From Nitrososphaera sp. UBA210 (lineage in GTDB: Archaea; Thermoproteota; Nitrososphaeria; Nitrososphaerales; Nitrososphaeraceae): DNA of 20,158 nucleotides. Shown one piece after another: positions 6,474 through 12,676 of this stretch; position 1 is the stretch's first letter, and the number at the start of each line of letters is the position of its first letter. The notes beneath the pieces are model-generated. The model had not been told where the DNA came from. It searched no databases and was given only the letters and a program-made list of their open reading frames with translations. Location of the stretch: contig DADA01000062.1 of the NCBI GenBank assembly GCA_002494895.1, forward strand, positions 1 to 20,158, in the 5' to 3' direction. The translations under genes were made by a program, and so were the position numbers.

Positions 6474-7868
6474 CTACCACTGAGAGCTGGCTCTGATCGT
6501 CTTTTGTTTTTTGTTGTTCAAATAATCCGTAAGCAAGACCTTGTCAATGTCGGCAGGGTTGATGTAGTATGATCTGCCCTTCACGTATTTTTCCATTTCA
6601 TTGACGTAGCCCAACAGGGAATCCTCTTCACTTATCATTATCGTGTCGATGTCAATTTTCATGGAATGGCATTTCTTCGCTTCGACTATTGTTCGCTCGC
6701 CAATGTACTGATCAACCTGCCGGTACCTGTAGCACAGGTACACGAGCTCGCCAGACGCGACATCAAGGTCCATGCTGTGATTCTGCTTCACGGTATCGAT
6801 CGTTTCTCTGTCAGGCGTGTAGAAATGCGAGTATGGTCTCTGCGACAGTATCTTGTCCTGCTCGCTTTTATCGTCGATAAAGCAGGCGCTTGGGTGCCCG
6901 TCTGTCACAAGGACTATTCTCTTGTTAAGCGCTCCGTCTTTTTGAAGTAGCTTGCTCGCCAGACGGAACGCCGCCTGGTAGTTCGTGTAGTGTAAAAAGT
7001 CAGCGCCTGGCTCAAAGGTCTTTAGGTATGGTATGTCCTGCGGCACGACTTTGGATGCAAGGGCTCCAAAGCCCACGATGTAGACGGTATCTGACGGAAA
7101 GAACTTGCGGTTCAAAAGGTACAGGCTCCATAGTGCGCGCTTTGCAGCTTCTATCCTGCTCATGTCGCCGTACATGGTGGAGTACCGCATAGTAGAGCTC
7201 AGGTCTATGCAATAGACCACGGCTACCCTCACCTCTTTCATCGTCTCGTACTCTTCAAAGTCGTCGACTTCGATGGGCAGCGGCAGCTTGATGTTGCCCC
7301 CCTCCCTCAAGGTTCTCTGGATTGCATTCAGTAGTGACTTTGGAACGTTTAGCAGTCGTATGTCATCGCCGGGCTCGTACTTTTTGCTCGTGTCAAGGAT
7401 AAGCGAACCGCTGCCCAGGTCCTGCGTTTCGTGCATCCCGTACTCCCCCGCCTTTAGCGCTTTCATTACGTCTGAAAGAATTCTGCCGCCGATCGACGTG
7501 AAACCCTTAGCGCTTAGCCACTTTGGCGAGTCCTTCAGGTAGCCTCTTTGAATCAGTTGCCTTACAAGCGGCATCCCGGAGTCGTCTCCCTTGTCGCCCC
7601 GGGAATCTGATCGAGACTCTGATCCCTGCTTTGATTCCTGATCCTGAGAAGCAGACAGTGATGACTGCAGAGCCTGCTCCAGTTCCTGAAGGCTCGGAGT
7701 TTTTTCCCTTAGCGCTTCCCTCCCGAGCCCCTTAAGAAGCCGGTCAAGCACGTCTCTTGGCAGCTCTTGCTCGCGCTGGTTCTGCTGCTGTTGCTGCTCC
7801 TGGCCTTCCTTATCAAGAGGAAAGTAAAGAAATTTCTTGCTTCCAGGCGCGCTATTGGGCGAGGCCAT
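6474..7868 (-). CDS. VWA-domain protein, partner of MoxR/BchI-like ATPase
   Basis: 464-aa protein with a C-terminal von Willebrand A domain, resembling the D-type partner of magnesium-chelatase-like ATPases. Seen: a Gln-rich stretch (about 22-36, with five Q in a row), a Ser/Asp/Gln-rich linker (about 72-98), then a VWA domain from ~212 with the metal site D222-L-S224-S-T226 (DxSxT in place of DxSxS), T295, and T322-D323-G324. The ATG at 7868 is chosen because it overlaps the end of the upstream ATPase gene by 17 nt, a typical coupled arrangement. The frame is open further upstream but that region is the ATPase gene read in another frame and is Arg/Trp-rich nonsense. The likely job is to act with the ATPase as a remodelling or metal-insertion complex. 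Client unknown; a cobaltochelatase subunit is possible, but no cobN gene lies in the window. Confidence 0.82.
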   Translation of the reverse strand: MASPNSAPGSKKFLYFPLDKEGQEQQQQQNQREQELPRDVLDRLLKGLGREALREKTPSLQELEQALQSSLSASQDQESKQGSESRSDSRGDKGDDSGMPLVRQLIQRGYLKDSPKWLSAKGFTSIGGRILSDVMKALKAGEYGMHETQDLGSGSLILDTSKKYEPGDDIRLLNVPKSLLNAIQRTLREGGNIKLPLPIEVDDFEEYETMKEVRVAVVYCIDLSSTMRYSTMYGDMSRIEAAKRALWSLYLLNRKFFPSDTVYIVGFGALASKVVPQDIPYLKTFEPGADFLHYTNYQAAFRLASKLLQKDGALNKRIVLVTDGHPSACFIDDKSEQDKILSQRPYSHFYTPDRETIDTVKQNHSMDLDVASGELVYLCYRYRQVDQYIGERTIVEAKKCHSMKIDIDTIMISEEDSLLGYVNEMEKYVKGRSYYINPADIDKVLLTDYLNNKKQKTIRASSQW

Positions 7869-9507
7869 AGCTGTTGTCCTTCTTGTCCAGCACCGGCGGC
7901 TGAATGTGGCGGAGGCCCTCGAGAACCACCTCGGCCACAGACGCGGTGAATTCGCCGTCCAGATCAGGAGTGAGCGCGATGGTTTCACTCTTTATTCCCA
8001 TCTGCTTTGCCCGCTCTACCAGCTGCTTTTGTTCTTCCTTCACAGAAGCGATGGTCTCGTTTATTGCCTGTCGCAGTCCCGGGAACTTTGCGAGTTGCGA
8101 CTCATAGTCAGAATCGCCTCTCTTGCCGCCCGAACCGACTACCACCTGAGAAACCTGGAACGCCTTGTTCTTTGCAAACTCGTTCTTTATCTTAGTGACC
8201 TGATCGGCCGGCACCTTCTGGACATATTCCAGAGATACTTCTTTCAAGACTCCGTCTATGATGGAATTCAGTATGTTCCTCCTGTTTTCCCTGGTGTCTT
8301 CCATTTCTGCGAGCTCGAACTTGGATGACTGGTGTATGCAGGTGATGTCGCAGAATCTCGGTATGGCCTTGACACCGTGAATGACCGAACGGGTGCGCTC
8401 TGCCTCTCCGATGATCATCTCCATCGAATGCACGGACATCCTGACGCTTACTCCTTTGTCATGGTTAACGTCATGGTGCGCTCGCGCCCCCTGGGTCACC
8501 TTGGCTATCGCCCTGACCATAAAGACCGGAAGCATTGCATTTTCGGGTTCGGCTATCCTTGATTCCTGCACTATTATCAACATCTCGTCTTCGACGGTCC
8601 TTGGATAATGAGTGTCGATGTGGCTTCTGAGCCTGTCAAAGAGTGGCTCGATTATCTTGCCAGAGTGTGTGTAGTCGATCGGGTTTGCGGTGGTGATTAT
8701 CCGGACATCTGGTTTGAATACCACCGGGTACGCGCCTGTCGTGAATTTGCCCTCCTGAAGGACGCTCAGCAGCGATACCTGCTTGCGCGGGTCCAGGACG
8801 GGCAGCTCGTCTATGCAAAGGATCCCGTGCCGGGCCTGAAGCAACTGTCCTGCAGAATACGATTCTATGCTGTAGAGCTCGACACCTTTTTTGGCGATCT
8901 TGATCGCGTCGATCTGGCCGACAAGATCCTTGACGGAAATGTCAGGAGTAGACAATATGTACTTGTATCGGTCCTCCCCACTGATCCAGTCAATGCCGGT
9001 CTCGAGCTTGCTTGCCCTGATGATCTCCTCGCATTCCGGAGACACTACGAATTCTGGCTGCGTCCGAGAGACCTCCGAGTCCGACAAGAGCGCGATGAGC
9101 TGATCCTCGGGAAGGGTCGTTGGAATGTCGCTTGTAATGGTGCCCCTTACTACCGGGATGGGGGAGAGCAGGTTCTTTGCTATCGCTTCTGCTATCTTCG
9201 TCTTGGCCTGGCCTATCTGGCCCACCAGCAGCATGTCGTGGCCCGAGAGTATGGCCCTGTTTACTGCTGGGACGACATCTTCGTCATATCCAATAATGCC
9301 GGGATATGGGTGCTCACCTTTTCGCAACTTTGCGATCAGGTTTCCCCGCAGCTGCTCTTCGACTCTGGCATGCTTGTAGTTTATCTTTAATAGATCTCCC
9401 AGAGTTCGCAGCTGTTTATGGTCCTCCGGAACTCCTGGCATGATTTCATCGTACTTTGGTTTTGAACTGTACGAGCGGCGGACGGTTTCTTCAATCTTTA
9501 GACTCAT
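7852..9507 (-). CDS. MoxR / magnesium-chelatase-I-like AAA+ ATPase
   Basis: 551-aa AAA+ ATPase related to BchI/MoxR, which works in ring complexes with VWA partners. Seen: P-loop GQIGQAKT (96-103), Walker B GILCIDE (228-234), the ELPVL segment, sensor 1 TTANP (272-276), and an arginine-finger candidate R292 in LFDRLRSH. The P-loop has Ala in place of the Gly before the Lys, a departure from GxxxxGK[ST] worth noting; Lys and Thr are kept. A sequence similar to TPDISVKDLVGQIDAIKIA occurs, from memory, in a bacterial family also labelled magnesium chelatase but not tied to chlorophyll. A CTTTAAATTT box (complement of 9537-9546) lies ~34 nt upstream of the ATG. It is followed by the VWA gene with a 17-nt overlap. 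No BchH/CobN subunit is nearby, so its client is unknown. Confidence 0.88.
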   Translation of the reverse strand: MSLKIEETVRRSYSSKPKYDEIMPGVPEDHKQLRTLGDLLKINYKHARVEEQLRGNLIAKLRKGEHPYPGIIGYDEDVVPAVNRAILSGHDMLLVGQIGQAKTKIAEAIAKNLLSPIPVVRGTITSDIPTTLPEDQLIALLSDSEVSRTQPEFVVSPECEEIIRASKLETGIDWISGEDRYKYILSTPDISVKDLVGQIDAIKIAKKGVELYSIESYSAGQLLQARHGILCIDELPVLDPRKQVSLLSVLQEGKFTTGAYPVVFKPDVRIITTANPIDYTHSGKIIEPLFDRLRSHIDTHYPRTVEDEMLIIVQESRIAEPENAMLPVFMVRAIAKVTQGARAHHDVNHDKGVSVRMSVHSMEMIIGEAERTRSVIHGVKAIPRFCDITCIHQSSKFELAEMEDTRENRRNILNSIIDGVLKEVSLEYVQKVPADQVTKIKNEFAKNKAFQVSQVVVGSGGKRGDSDYESQLAKFPGLRQAINETIASVKEEQKQLVERAKQMGIKSETIALTPDLDGEFTASVAEVVLEGLRHIQPPVLDKKDNSYGLAQ

Positions 9508-9591
9508 AATGAAATGGAGTCTCGGGGTGTTGTCGCAAATTTAAAGGTTCTATGGTTGCAGACATTAACAATCTTGGAAAAAGAAAAGGCG

Positions 9592-9598
9592 CTAAATT
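9592..9598 (+). promoter_or_regulatory. Possible TATA box before the hairpin region
   Basis: TAAATTC lies about 32-35 nt upstream of the first predicted stem at 9630, so a transcript could start close to it. This is a weak motif match in AT-rich DNA. Confidence 0.2.
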
Positions 9599-9629
9599 CC
9601 AAAACCAAACAACAGGTAGCTATGATGAC

Positions 9630-9764
9630 GGCTAGGTTAGGTTTTGTCACTCTTACCTAAGTGCGCTCGGAGCACAGAGTCTGAAGATTTGTAAGGATAG
9701 TCTTACCAGCCTTCAAAGGTAATATCGGGTCTCCACGGTGGAGAGAGGGTGCCCCTCCTGAGCC
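9630..9764 (+). ncRNA. Candidate structured RNA with five consecutive hairpins
   Basis: No protein-coding gene was found between 9508 and 9812. On the + strand, GGCT (9630-9633) can pair with AGCC (9761-9764) and enclose five stem-loops in a row: TTAGGT/ACCTAA (9637-9642 with 9655-9660), GTGC/GCAC (9661-9664 with 9672-9675), GTAAG/CTTAC (9691-9695 with 9702-9706), TCTCC/GGAGA (9730-9734 with 9740-9744) and GAGG/CCTC (9745-9748 with 9754-9757). The stems are short (4-6 bp) but perfect and do not overlap. The sequence does not match the conserved parts of 5S rRNA, SRP RNA or RNase P RNA that I know. It could be a ncRNA gene, a long 5' leader of the zinc-ribbon ORF, or chance. The inverted arms could equally be read on the other strand. 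Confidence 0.3.
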
Positions 9765-9812
9765 ATTAGGTACTTACAATTTGTACGCAAACCTTTTCAA
9801 TCACACCAATTC

Positions 9813-10004
9813 ATGCTGCATGTGGCCAAGTGCTCTCTATGCAGGATTGGTAACATTAGAGAGCACCCTGAGTTTAGGTTATGCCCTAACTGTCTAAAAG
9901 ACATGAGGATAGTTTTCGCCACGCTAATGAAAATGACAGATAGCGGCAAGAAAAGCGTACCATTGGACGATCTATTAGAGACCATGGAAAAAAGATTAGG
10001 ATGA
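9813..10004 (+). CDS. Small zinc-ribbon protein, function unknown
   Basis: 63-aa ORF with four cysteines as CxxC-x13-CxxC (C7, C10, C24, C27: KCSLC then RLCPNC), typical of a small zinc ribbon, followed by a helical charged C-terminal half ending DDLLETMEKRLG. Amino-acid make-up and regular helix pattern look like a real protein, not a chance frame. It starts with ATG at 9813 and stands alone between the hairpin region and a candidate small ORF on the other strand. The promoter is unclear. Such proteins often bind nucleic acid or act as small adaptors, but nothing here fixes a function. Confidence 0.6.
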   Translation: MLHVAKCSLCRIGNIREHPEFRLCPNCLKDMRIVFATLMKMTDSGKKSVPLDDLLETMEKRLG

Positions 10005-10080
10005 GCCCAAAGTAACCTAGTGGTTCGAGTCCTTAAAGTTGTTGGAACCTACACACGACAAGTTTAAAGTTTGTCAGATT

Positions 10081-10206
10081 TCAATGGTTCTCAATTGCAA
10101 GTTCGAGCTGTCTTTTGTATTCTTCAAAAACCAATTCATCCTTTGTTTTTGCCTGAGATTTTGGTACGACGAGCCTTGCATGCTCGCTGTCCTTCTTTAC
10201 GGTCAC
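10081..10206 (-). CDS. Candidate 41-aa small protein
   Basis: Open frame on the - strand from GTG at 10206 to TGA at 10083-10081. The product begins MTVKKDSEHARLVVPKSQ and ends KRQLELAIENH: a highly charged, helix-prone small protein with balanced composition. A TTATAA box (10236-10241, palindromic so readable on both strands) lies ~32 nt upstream of the GTG, which fits a leaderless start. The frame is open for a few codons upstream of the GTG but holds no better start. Function unknown. It could be chance, but the codon pattern (AAG, GAC, GAG, CTC, GTC) looks like that of the neighbours. Confidence 0.4.
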   Translation of the reverse strand: MTVKKDSEHARLVVPKSQAKTKDELVFEEYKRQLELAIENH

Positions 10207-10364
10207 TTTCTCAAATAACGTTGGACGCCATAAGCTTATAATGTTTTACATGGAGGACGCACCATACAATTAGCGTCTTGGGAAACGGATCAAGTGCCAC
10301 GGTTCCTTACAGGTGGTCTGTTCTAGAAAATATTGCAACGAACATTTCGCACCACCCAGCATGG

Positions 10365-10372
10365 TTTTTATT
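10365..10372 (+). promoter_or_regulatory. TATA-like box of the uS13-uS4 operon
   Basis: TTTTTATT, centred ~31 nt upstream of the TTG at 10400. It decides in favour of that TTG as the uS13 start over the ATG codons at 10361 and 10313, which lie upstream of the predicted transcript start. Confidence 0.45.
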
Positions 10373-10399
10373 GCCGAATATTGTTTCGTGATAACTGAT

Positions 10400-11041
10400 T
10401 TGGCCGCTGCCGAGTACAAACACATTTTGAGAATTGCAGGCAAGGACATTGAAGGCGGCAAGAAATTGATCGTCGCGATAAGCGAGATCAAAGGCGTCGG
10501 CTACAACTTTGCTCAAGTCCTTACCCAGTCGCTTAACATTAACCCCAACATGCGGGTGGGTTTCCTCACAGAGAATGAAATCCGGGAAATAGAGCGAGCA
10601 ATCGCGGACCCGAGGACTGCAAGGATGCCCGACTGGTATCTTAACAGGCGGAAAAACACGGACACGGGCTCAAACAGCCACCTTATTACATCAGATCTCG
10701 ATTTTGCAGCTTCAAACGACATTGATAGGGAAAAGAATGTGATGAGCTGGAGAGGTTACCGGCATATGTTTGGCCTCAGAGTAAGGGGTCAGTGCACCAG
10801 GACAACCGGCAGGAAAGGAGGTGCAGTTGGAGTGAAGAAGGTAAAACTATTGCCCGGCGGCGCGCCTGGCGCTCCCGGAGCGGCAGCGCCAGCAGCCGGC
10901 GCGGCAGCCCCGGCAGCGGAAGCCAAGGATGCCAAGCCAGCGGCTGCTCCTGCCGCGGGTGCAAAGCCAGCCGCAGGTGCGGCAGCTCCAGCAGCTGGCG
11001 CAAAGCCAGCAGCACCGGCCAAGGAGCCGGCCAAAAAGTAG
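10400..11041 (+). CDS. rps13: Small-subunit ribosomal protein uS13 with long Ala/Pro tail
   Basis: Ribosomal protein of the 30S head that contacts tRNA and the large subunit. Seen: EYKHILRIAGKDIEGGKK at the N terminus, GVGYNFA, DPRTARMPDWYLNRRKN, and the rRNA-binding C-terminal part SWRGYRHMFGLRVRGQ with GQCTRTTGRKGG. The core ends near residue 151. It is followed by a ~62-residue tail made almost only of Ala, Pro, Gly and Lys, with repeats such as PAAGAKPAA, ending in PAKEPAKK. Archaeal uS13 usually ends soon after the core, so the tail is unusual. TTG at 10400 gives an N terminus like that of other archaeal uS13; upstream in-frame ATGs at 10313 and 10361 would add non-homologous residues. 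uS4 follows 11 nt downstream. Confidence 0.95.
   Translation: MAAAEYKHILRIAGKDIEGGKKLIVAISEIKGVGYNFAQVLTQSLNINPNMRVGFLTENEIREIERAIADPRTARMPDWYLNRRKNTDTGSNSHLITSDLDFAASNDIDREKNVMSWRGYRHMFGLRVRGQCTRTTGRKGGAVGVKKVKLLPGGAPGAPGAAAPAAGAAAPAAEAKDAKPAAAPAAGAKPAAGAAAPAAGAKPAAPAKEPAKK
10857..11038 (+). repeat. Ala/Pro/Gly/Lys low-complexity repeat in uS13
   Basis: GC-rich imperfect repeat inside the uS13 gene. At protein level the units are variants of A-A-P-A-A-G-A and PAAGAKPAA. Codons for Ala vary (GCA, GCG, GCC, GCT), so the repeat is stronger in protein than in DNA, which suggests selection on composition and not a recent slippage expansion. Confidence 0.75.
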
Positions 11042-11052
11042 TGTGGTGCTAG

Positions 11053-11568
11053 ATGGGAGATCCTCGTAAAGCCAAGAAATTATACCACAGGCCCAGGATG
11101 ATCTGGACGACAGACCAGCTCAACGCAGAATTGTACGTAATGGGATCCTATGGCCTGCGAAACAAGCGAGAGCTCTGGAGAGCTCAGACCGAAGTCGCCA
11201 GGATAAGGAACCAGGCCCGCGCGCTTCTGGCGCTCTCGACAGAAGCAAGAAGTGAGAAGGAGAAGAGGTTGCTTAACTTTTTGAATCGGCTCGGGCTTGT
11301 CAAAGAAGGGGCGACGCTTGATGACATCCTGAACCTCAAGGTGGAAGACCTGCTCGAGCGCAGGCTGCAGACTATTGTGATGAAAAAAGTCAGCACAAAG
11401 TCCCCGTATCAGGCAAGGCAAATAGTCAGCCACGGCCATGTGTCGATAGGCAACAGAAAGGTCAACATTCCCGGCTACCTCGTCAGGGCCGGAGAAGAAT
11501 CACAGATCCTGTTGCACATTGAAATTCCAGCCGCCGCTGCCGCAGGCGAACAGACTGCTGCGTCATAG
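11053..11568 (+). CDS. rps4: Small-subunit ribosomal protein uS4
   Basis: Primary 16S rRNA-binding ribosomal protein that starts assembly of the 30S body. 171 aa, archaeal size. Seen: MGDPRKAKKLYHRPRMIW, GLRNKRELWRAQTEVARIRNQ, and the S4 RNA-binding domain with LLERRLQTIVMKK, ARQIVSHGHVSIGNRKVNIPGYLV. A short Ala-rich end (PAAAAAGEQTAAS) echoes the larger tail of uS13. It lies 11 nt after uS13, with GGTG (11045-11048) as a weak ribosome binding site. In many archaea uS11 and an RNA polymerase subunit gene follow; here the next gene is on the opposite strand and the two coding regions overlap by 6 nt at their ends (TCATAG shared). Confidence 0.96.
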   Translation: MGDPRKAKKLYHRPRMIWTTDQLNAELYVMGSYGLRNKRELWRAQTEVARIRNQARALLALSTEARSEKEKRLLNFLNRLGLVKEGATLDDILNLKVEDLLERRLQTIVMKKVSTKSPYQARQIVSHGHVSIGNRKVNIPGYLVRAGEESQILLHIEIPAAAAAGEQTAAS

Positions 11569-12519
11569 GCTGACAACATCTACGTGGTCTATTTTCCCAT
11601 CAGAGTTCATGTCAAAACCCTGAACAACCAGCGCCCACTCTTCTTCGCCGTTGTATATCTTTAGAACCTCCTCGCTGTAATTCGTAAGCGCTATTACGGC
11701 GGATTTTGTCCCGGCCGACCTGACCCCTGCCACGACTATTACGCTCGAACTGGGGTCGTAAGGATTCTTTATTTTTGCAATGAGTCCGTGGTTGTCCAGG
11801 CCGTACCGCTTGCCTGACTTTTCCTCGACAAGCCCCGACCAGAAATTCTTTTCATCAAATCTTATCGGCAGGTACTTGTTGAATTCTGCGGTTATGATGT
11901 TTGTGCCAGGCCCTCCTATTGGGATCAGGTTGTTCCCGGTCAGGACCTTCTCCGCCTTTGCATCTGCGTCTAGCTTTACCACAAATTCCGAAGGGGCGGC
12001 ATTGGTTATGCTTCCCAGAAAGAAAGCAAGGTGCACTGCATAGTGGCCATCCCTTGCTGAAGACTTGTAAGGGCCGTGCGGATCAGGCGCGCCCACTACC
12101 AATAGTCCCTTGAATGATCCGTCGTCGCCTACATGATCCTGAAAGAACCTTCTCGCGTATGCATGGTGCCGGGCTTCGCTCCGGGGTGCAAGTTTCGTTT
12201 CTCCCCAGTCCATCTCTATCCCAAAGGACGGGCTTGCAGCCCTGTATAGGCGCGCGGTGCCTCCCCTGACAAAATTCCTCCCGGCCTCCTCGACCGCGCC
12301 TATGGTCACCAGCTTGCGGATATAGTAATAGGCGCTCTGTTCATAGATCTTTAATTCCTTTGAGACCTGCGCCGGGTACATTGGACCCTTTGACAAAAGT
12401 TCCATAATTCTCCAGGCGACAGGATTTGACAGAATCCTCATTCTGGCAACATCCTTGAATACTACTATTTTCTTGACCGAAGCCTGGTCTTCTTGCTCTG
12501 AAACGAGCTTTTTTTCCAC
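11563..12519 (-). CDS. Winged-helix regulator with S-layer-like C-terminal domain
   Basis: 318-aa predicted DNA-binding protein. Seen: an ArsR-type winged helix at about residues 24-95 (MRILSNPVAWRIMELL, YPAQVSKELKIYEQSAYYYI as the helix-turn-helix, then a wing ending TARLYRA). A C-terminal domain (about 115-318) follows with GLLVVGAPDPHGPYKSSARD, the GGPGTNIITAEFN block, KNPYDPSSSVIVVAGVRSAGT, and a last DMNSDGKID (303-311) that resembles a calcium-binding loop. The GGPxxN and NP...AGxxxxGT blocks recall the C-terminal part of archaeal S-layer proteins. No signal peptide or membrane segment is seen, so it likely acts inside the cell. Start is GTG at 12519: an in-frame stop lies just upstream, and the TATA box 25 nt upstream fits a leaderless mRNA. 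It probably controls itself through the inverted repeat at 12535-12562; glmS is transcribed the other way. Confidence 0.8.
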   Translation of the reverse strand: MEKKLVSEQEDQASVKKIVVFKDVARMRILSNPVAWRIMELLSKGPMYPAQVSKELKIYEQSAYYYIRKLVTIGAVEEAGRNFVRGGTARLYRAASPSFGIEMDWGETKLAPRSEARHHAYARRFFQDHVGDDGSFKGLLVVGAPDPHGPYKSSARDGHYAVHLAFFLGSITNAAPSEFVVKLDADAKAEKVLTGNNLIPIGGPGTNIITAEFNKYLPIRFDEKNFWSGLVEEKSGKRYGLDNHGLIAKIKNPYDPSSSVIVVAGVRSAGTKSAVIALTNYSEEVLKIYNGEEEWALVVQGFDMNSDGKIDHVDVVSL

Positions 12520-12534
12520 GAAAAAGGTTCATCA

Positions 12535-12562
12535 TACCACTATATAACAATATGTAGTGGTA
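12535..12562. promoter_or_regulatory. Perfect inverted repeat around the regulator's TATA box
   Basis: TACCACTA (12535-12542), 12-nt spacer with TATAACAATATG, then TAGTGGTA (12555-12562). The two 8-bp arms are perfectly complementary and their centres are 20 bp apart, about two helical turns, as for a dimeric winged-helix protein. The TATATAA stretch inside is ~25 nt upstream of the regulator's GTG. Binding here would block TBP, so this is a likely operator for autoregulation. Confidence 0.6.
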
Positions 12563-12637
12563 CGAAATTACCTTGTTTTTGACGTTCTGGAACCGTTATA
12601 TTATTTGACGTAATGGTGTCTTTCGCTATTGAATAAG

Positions 12638-12647
12638 TATTTTAAAG
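12638..12647 (+). promoter_or_regulatory. TATA-like box of glmS
   Basis: TATTTTAAAG, centred ~34 nt upstream of the glmS ATG at 12677. It predicts a very short leader and argues against the upstream in-frame TTG at 12629 as the start. Confidence 0.45.
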
Positions 12648-12676
12648 TTGTTTCCCGTTCGTTATCGCAATACGTT

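Noticed and set aside
7869..7988. Longer N-terminus for the VWA protein (40 more codons)
   Set aside because: The extra part lies wholly within the ATPase gene in another frame and is Arg/Trp/Ser-rich; the ATG at 7868 gives a normal coupled overlap.
8608..9390. 260-codon open frame on the + strand
   Set aside because: It is antisense to the AAA+ ATPase gene, Cys/Arg/Tyr-rich, and has no family likeness; the opposite strand has clear ATPase motifs.
9622..9684. C/D box sRNA: ATGATGA at 9622-9628 and CTGA at 9681-9684
   Set aside because: No terminal stem joins the two boxes and no clear internal C'/D' pair is seen; the boxes are short and occur by chance.
10019..10032. tRNA T-loop-like GGTTCGAGTCC
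   Set aside because: The flanks do not pair as a T stem, and no acceptor, D or anticodon arm can be placed around it.
10058..10076. GACAA...TTGTC hairpin between the zinc-ribbon ORF and the 41-aa ORF as a terminator
   Set aside because: Only 5 bp with a 9-nt loop and no T-run after it; archaeal termination relies on T-runs.
12629..12676. Upstream TTG start for GlmS
   Set aside because: GlmS needs Cys directly after the initiator Met, and the TATA box at 12638-12647 lies downstream of this TTG.
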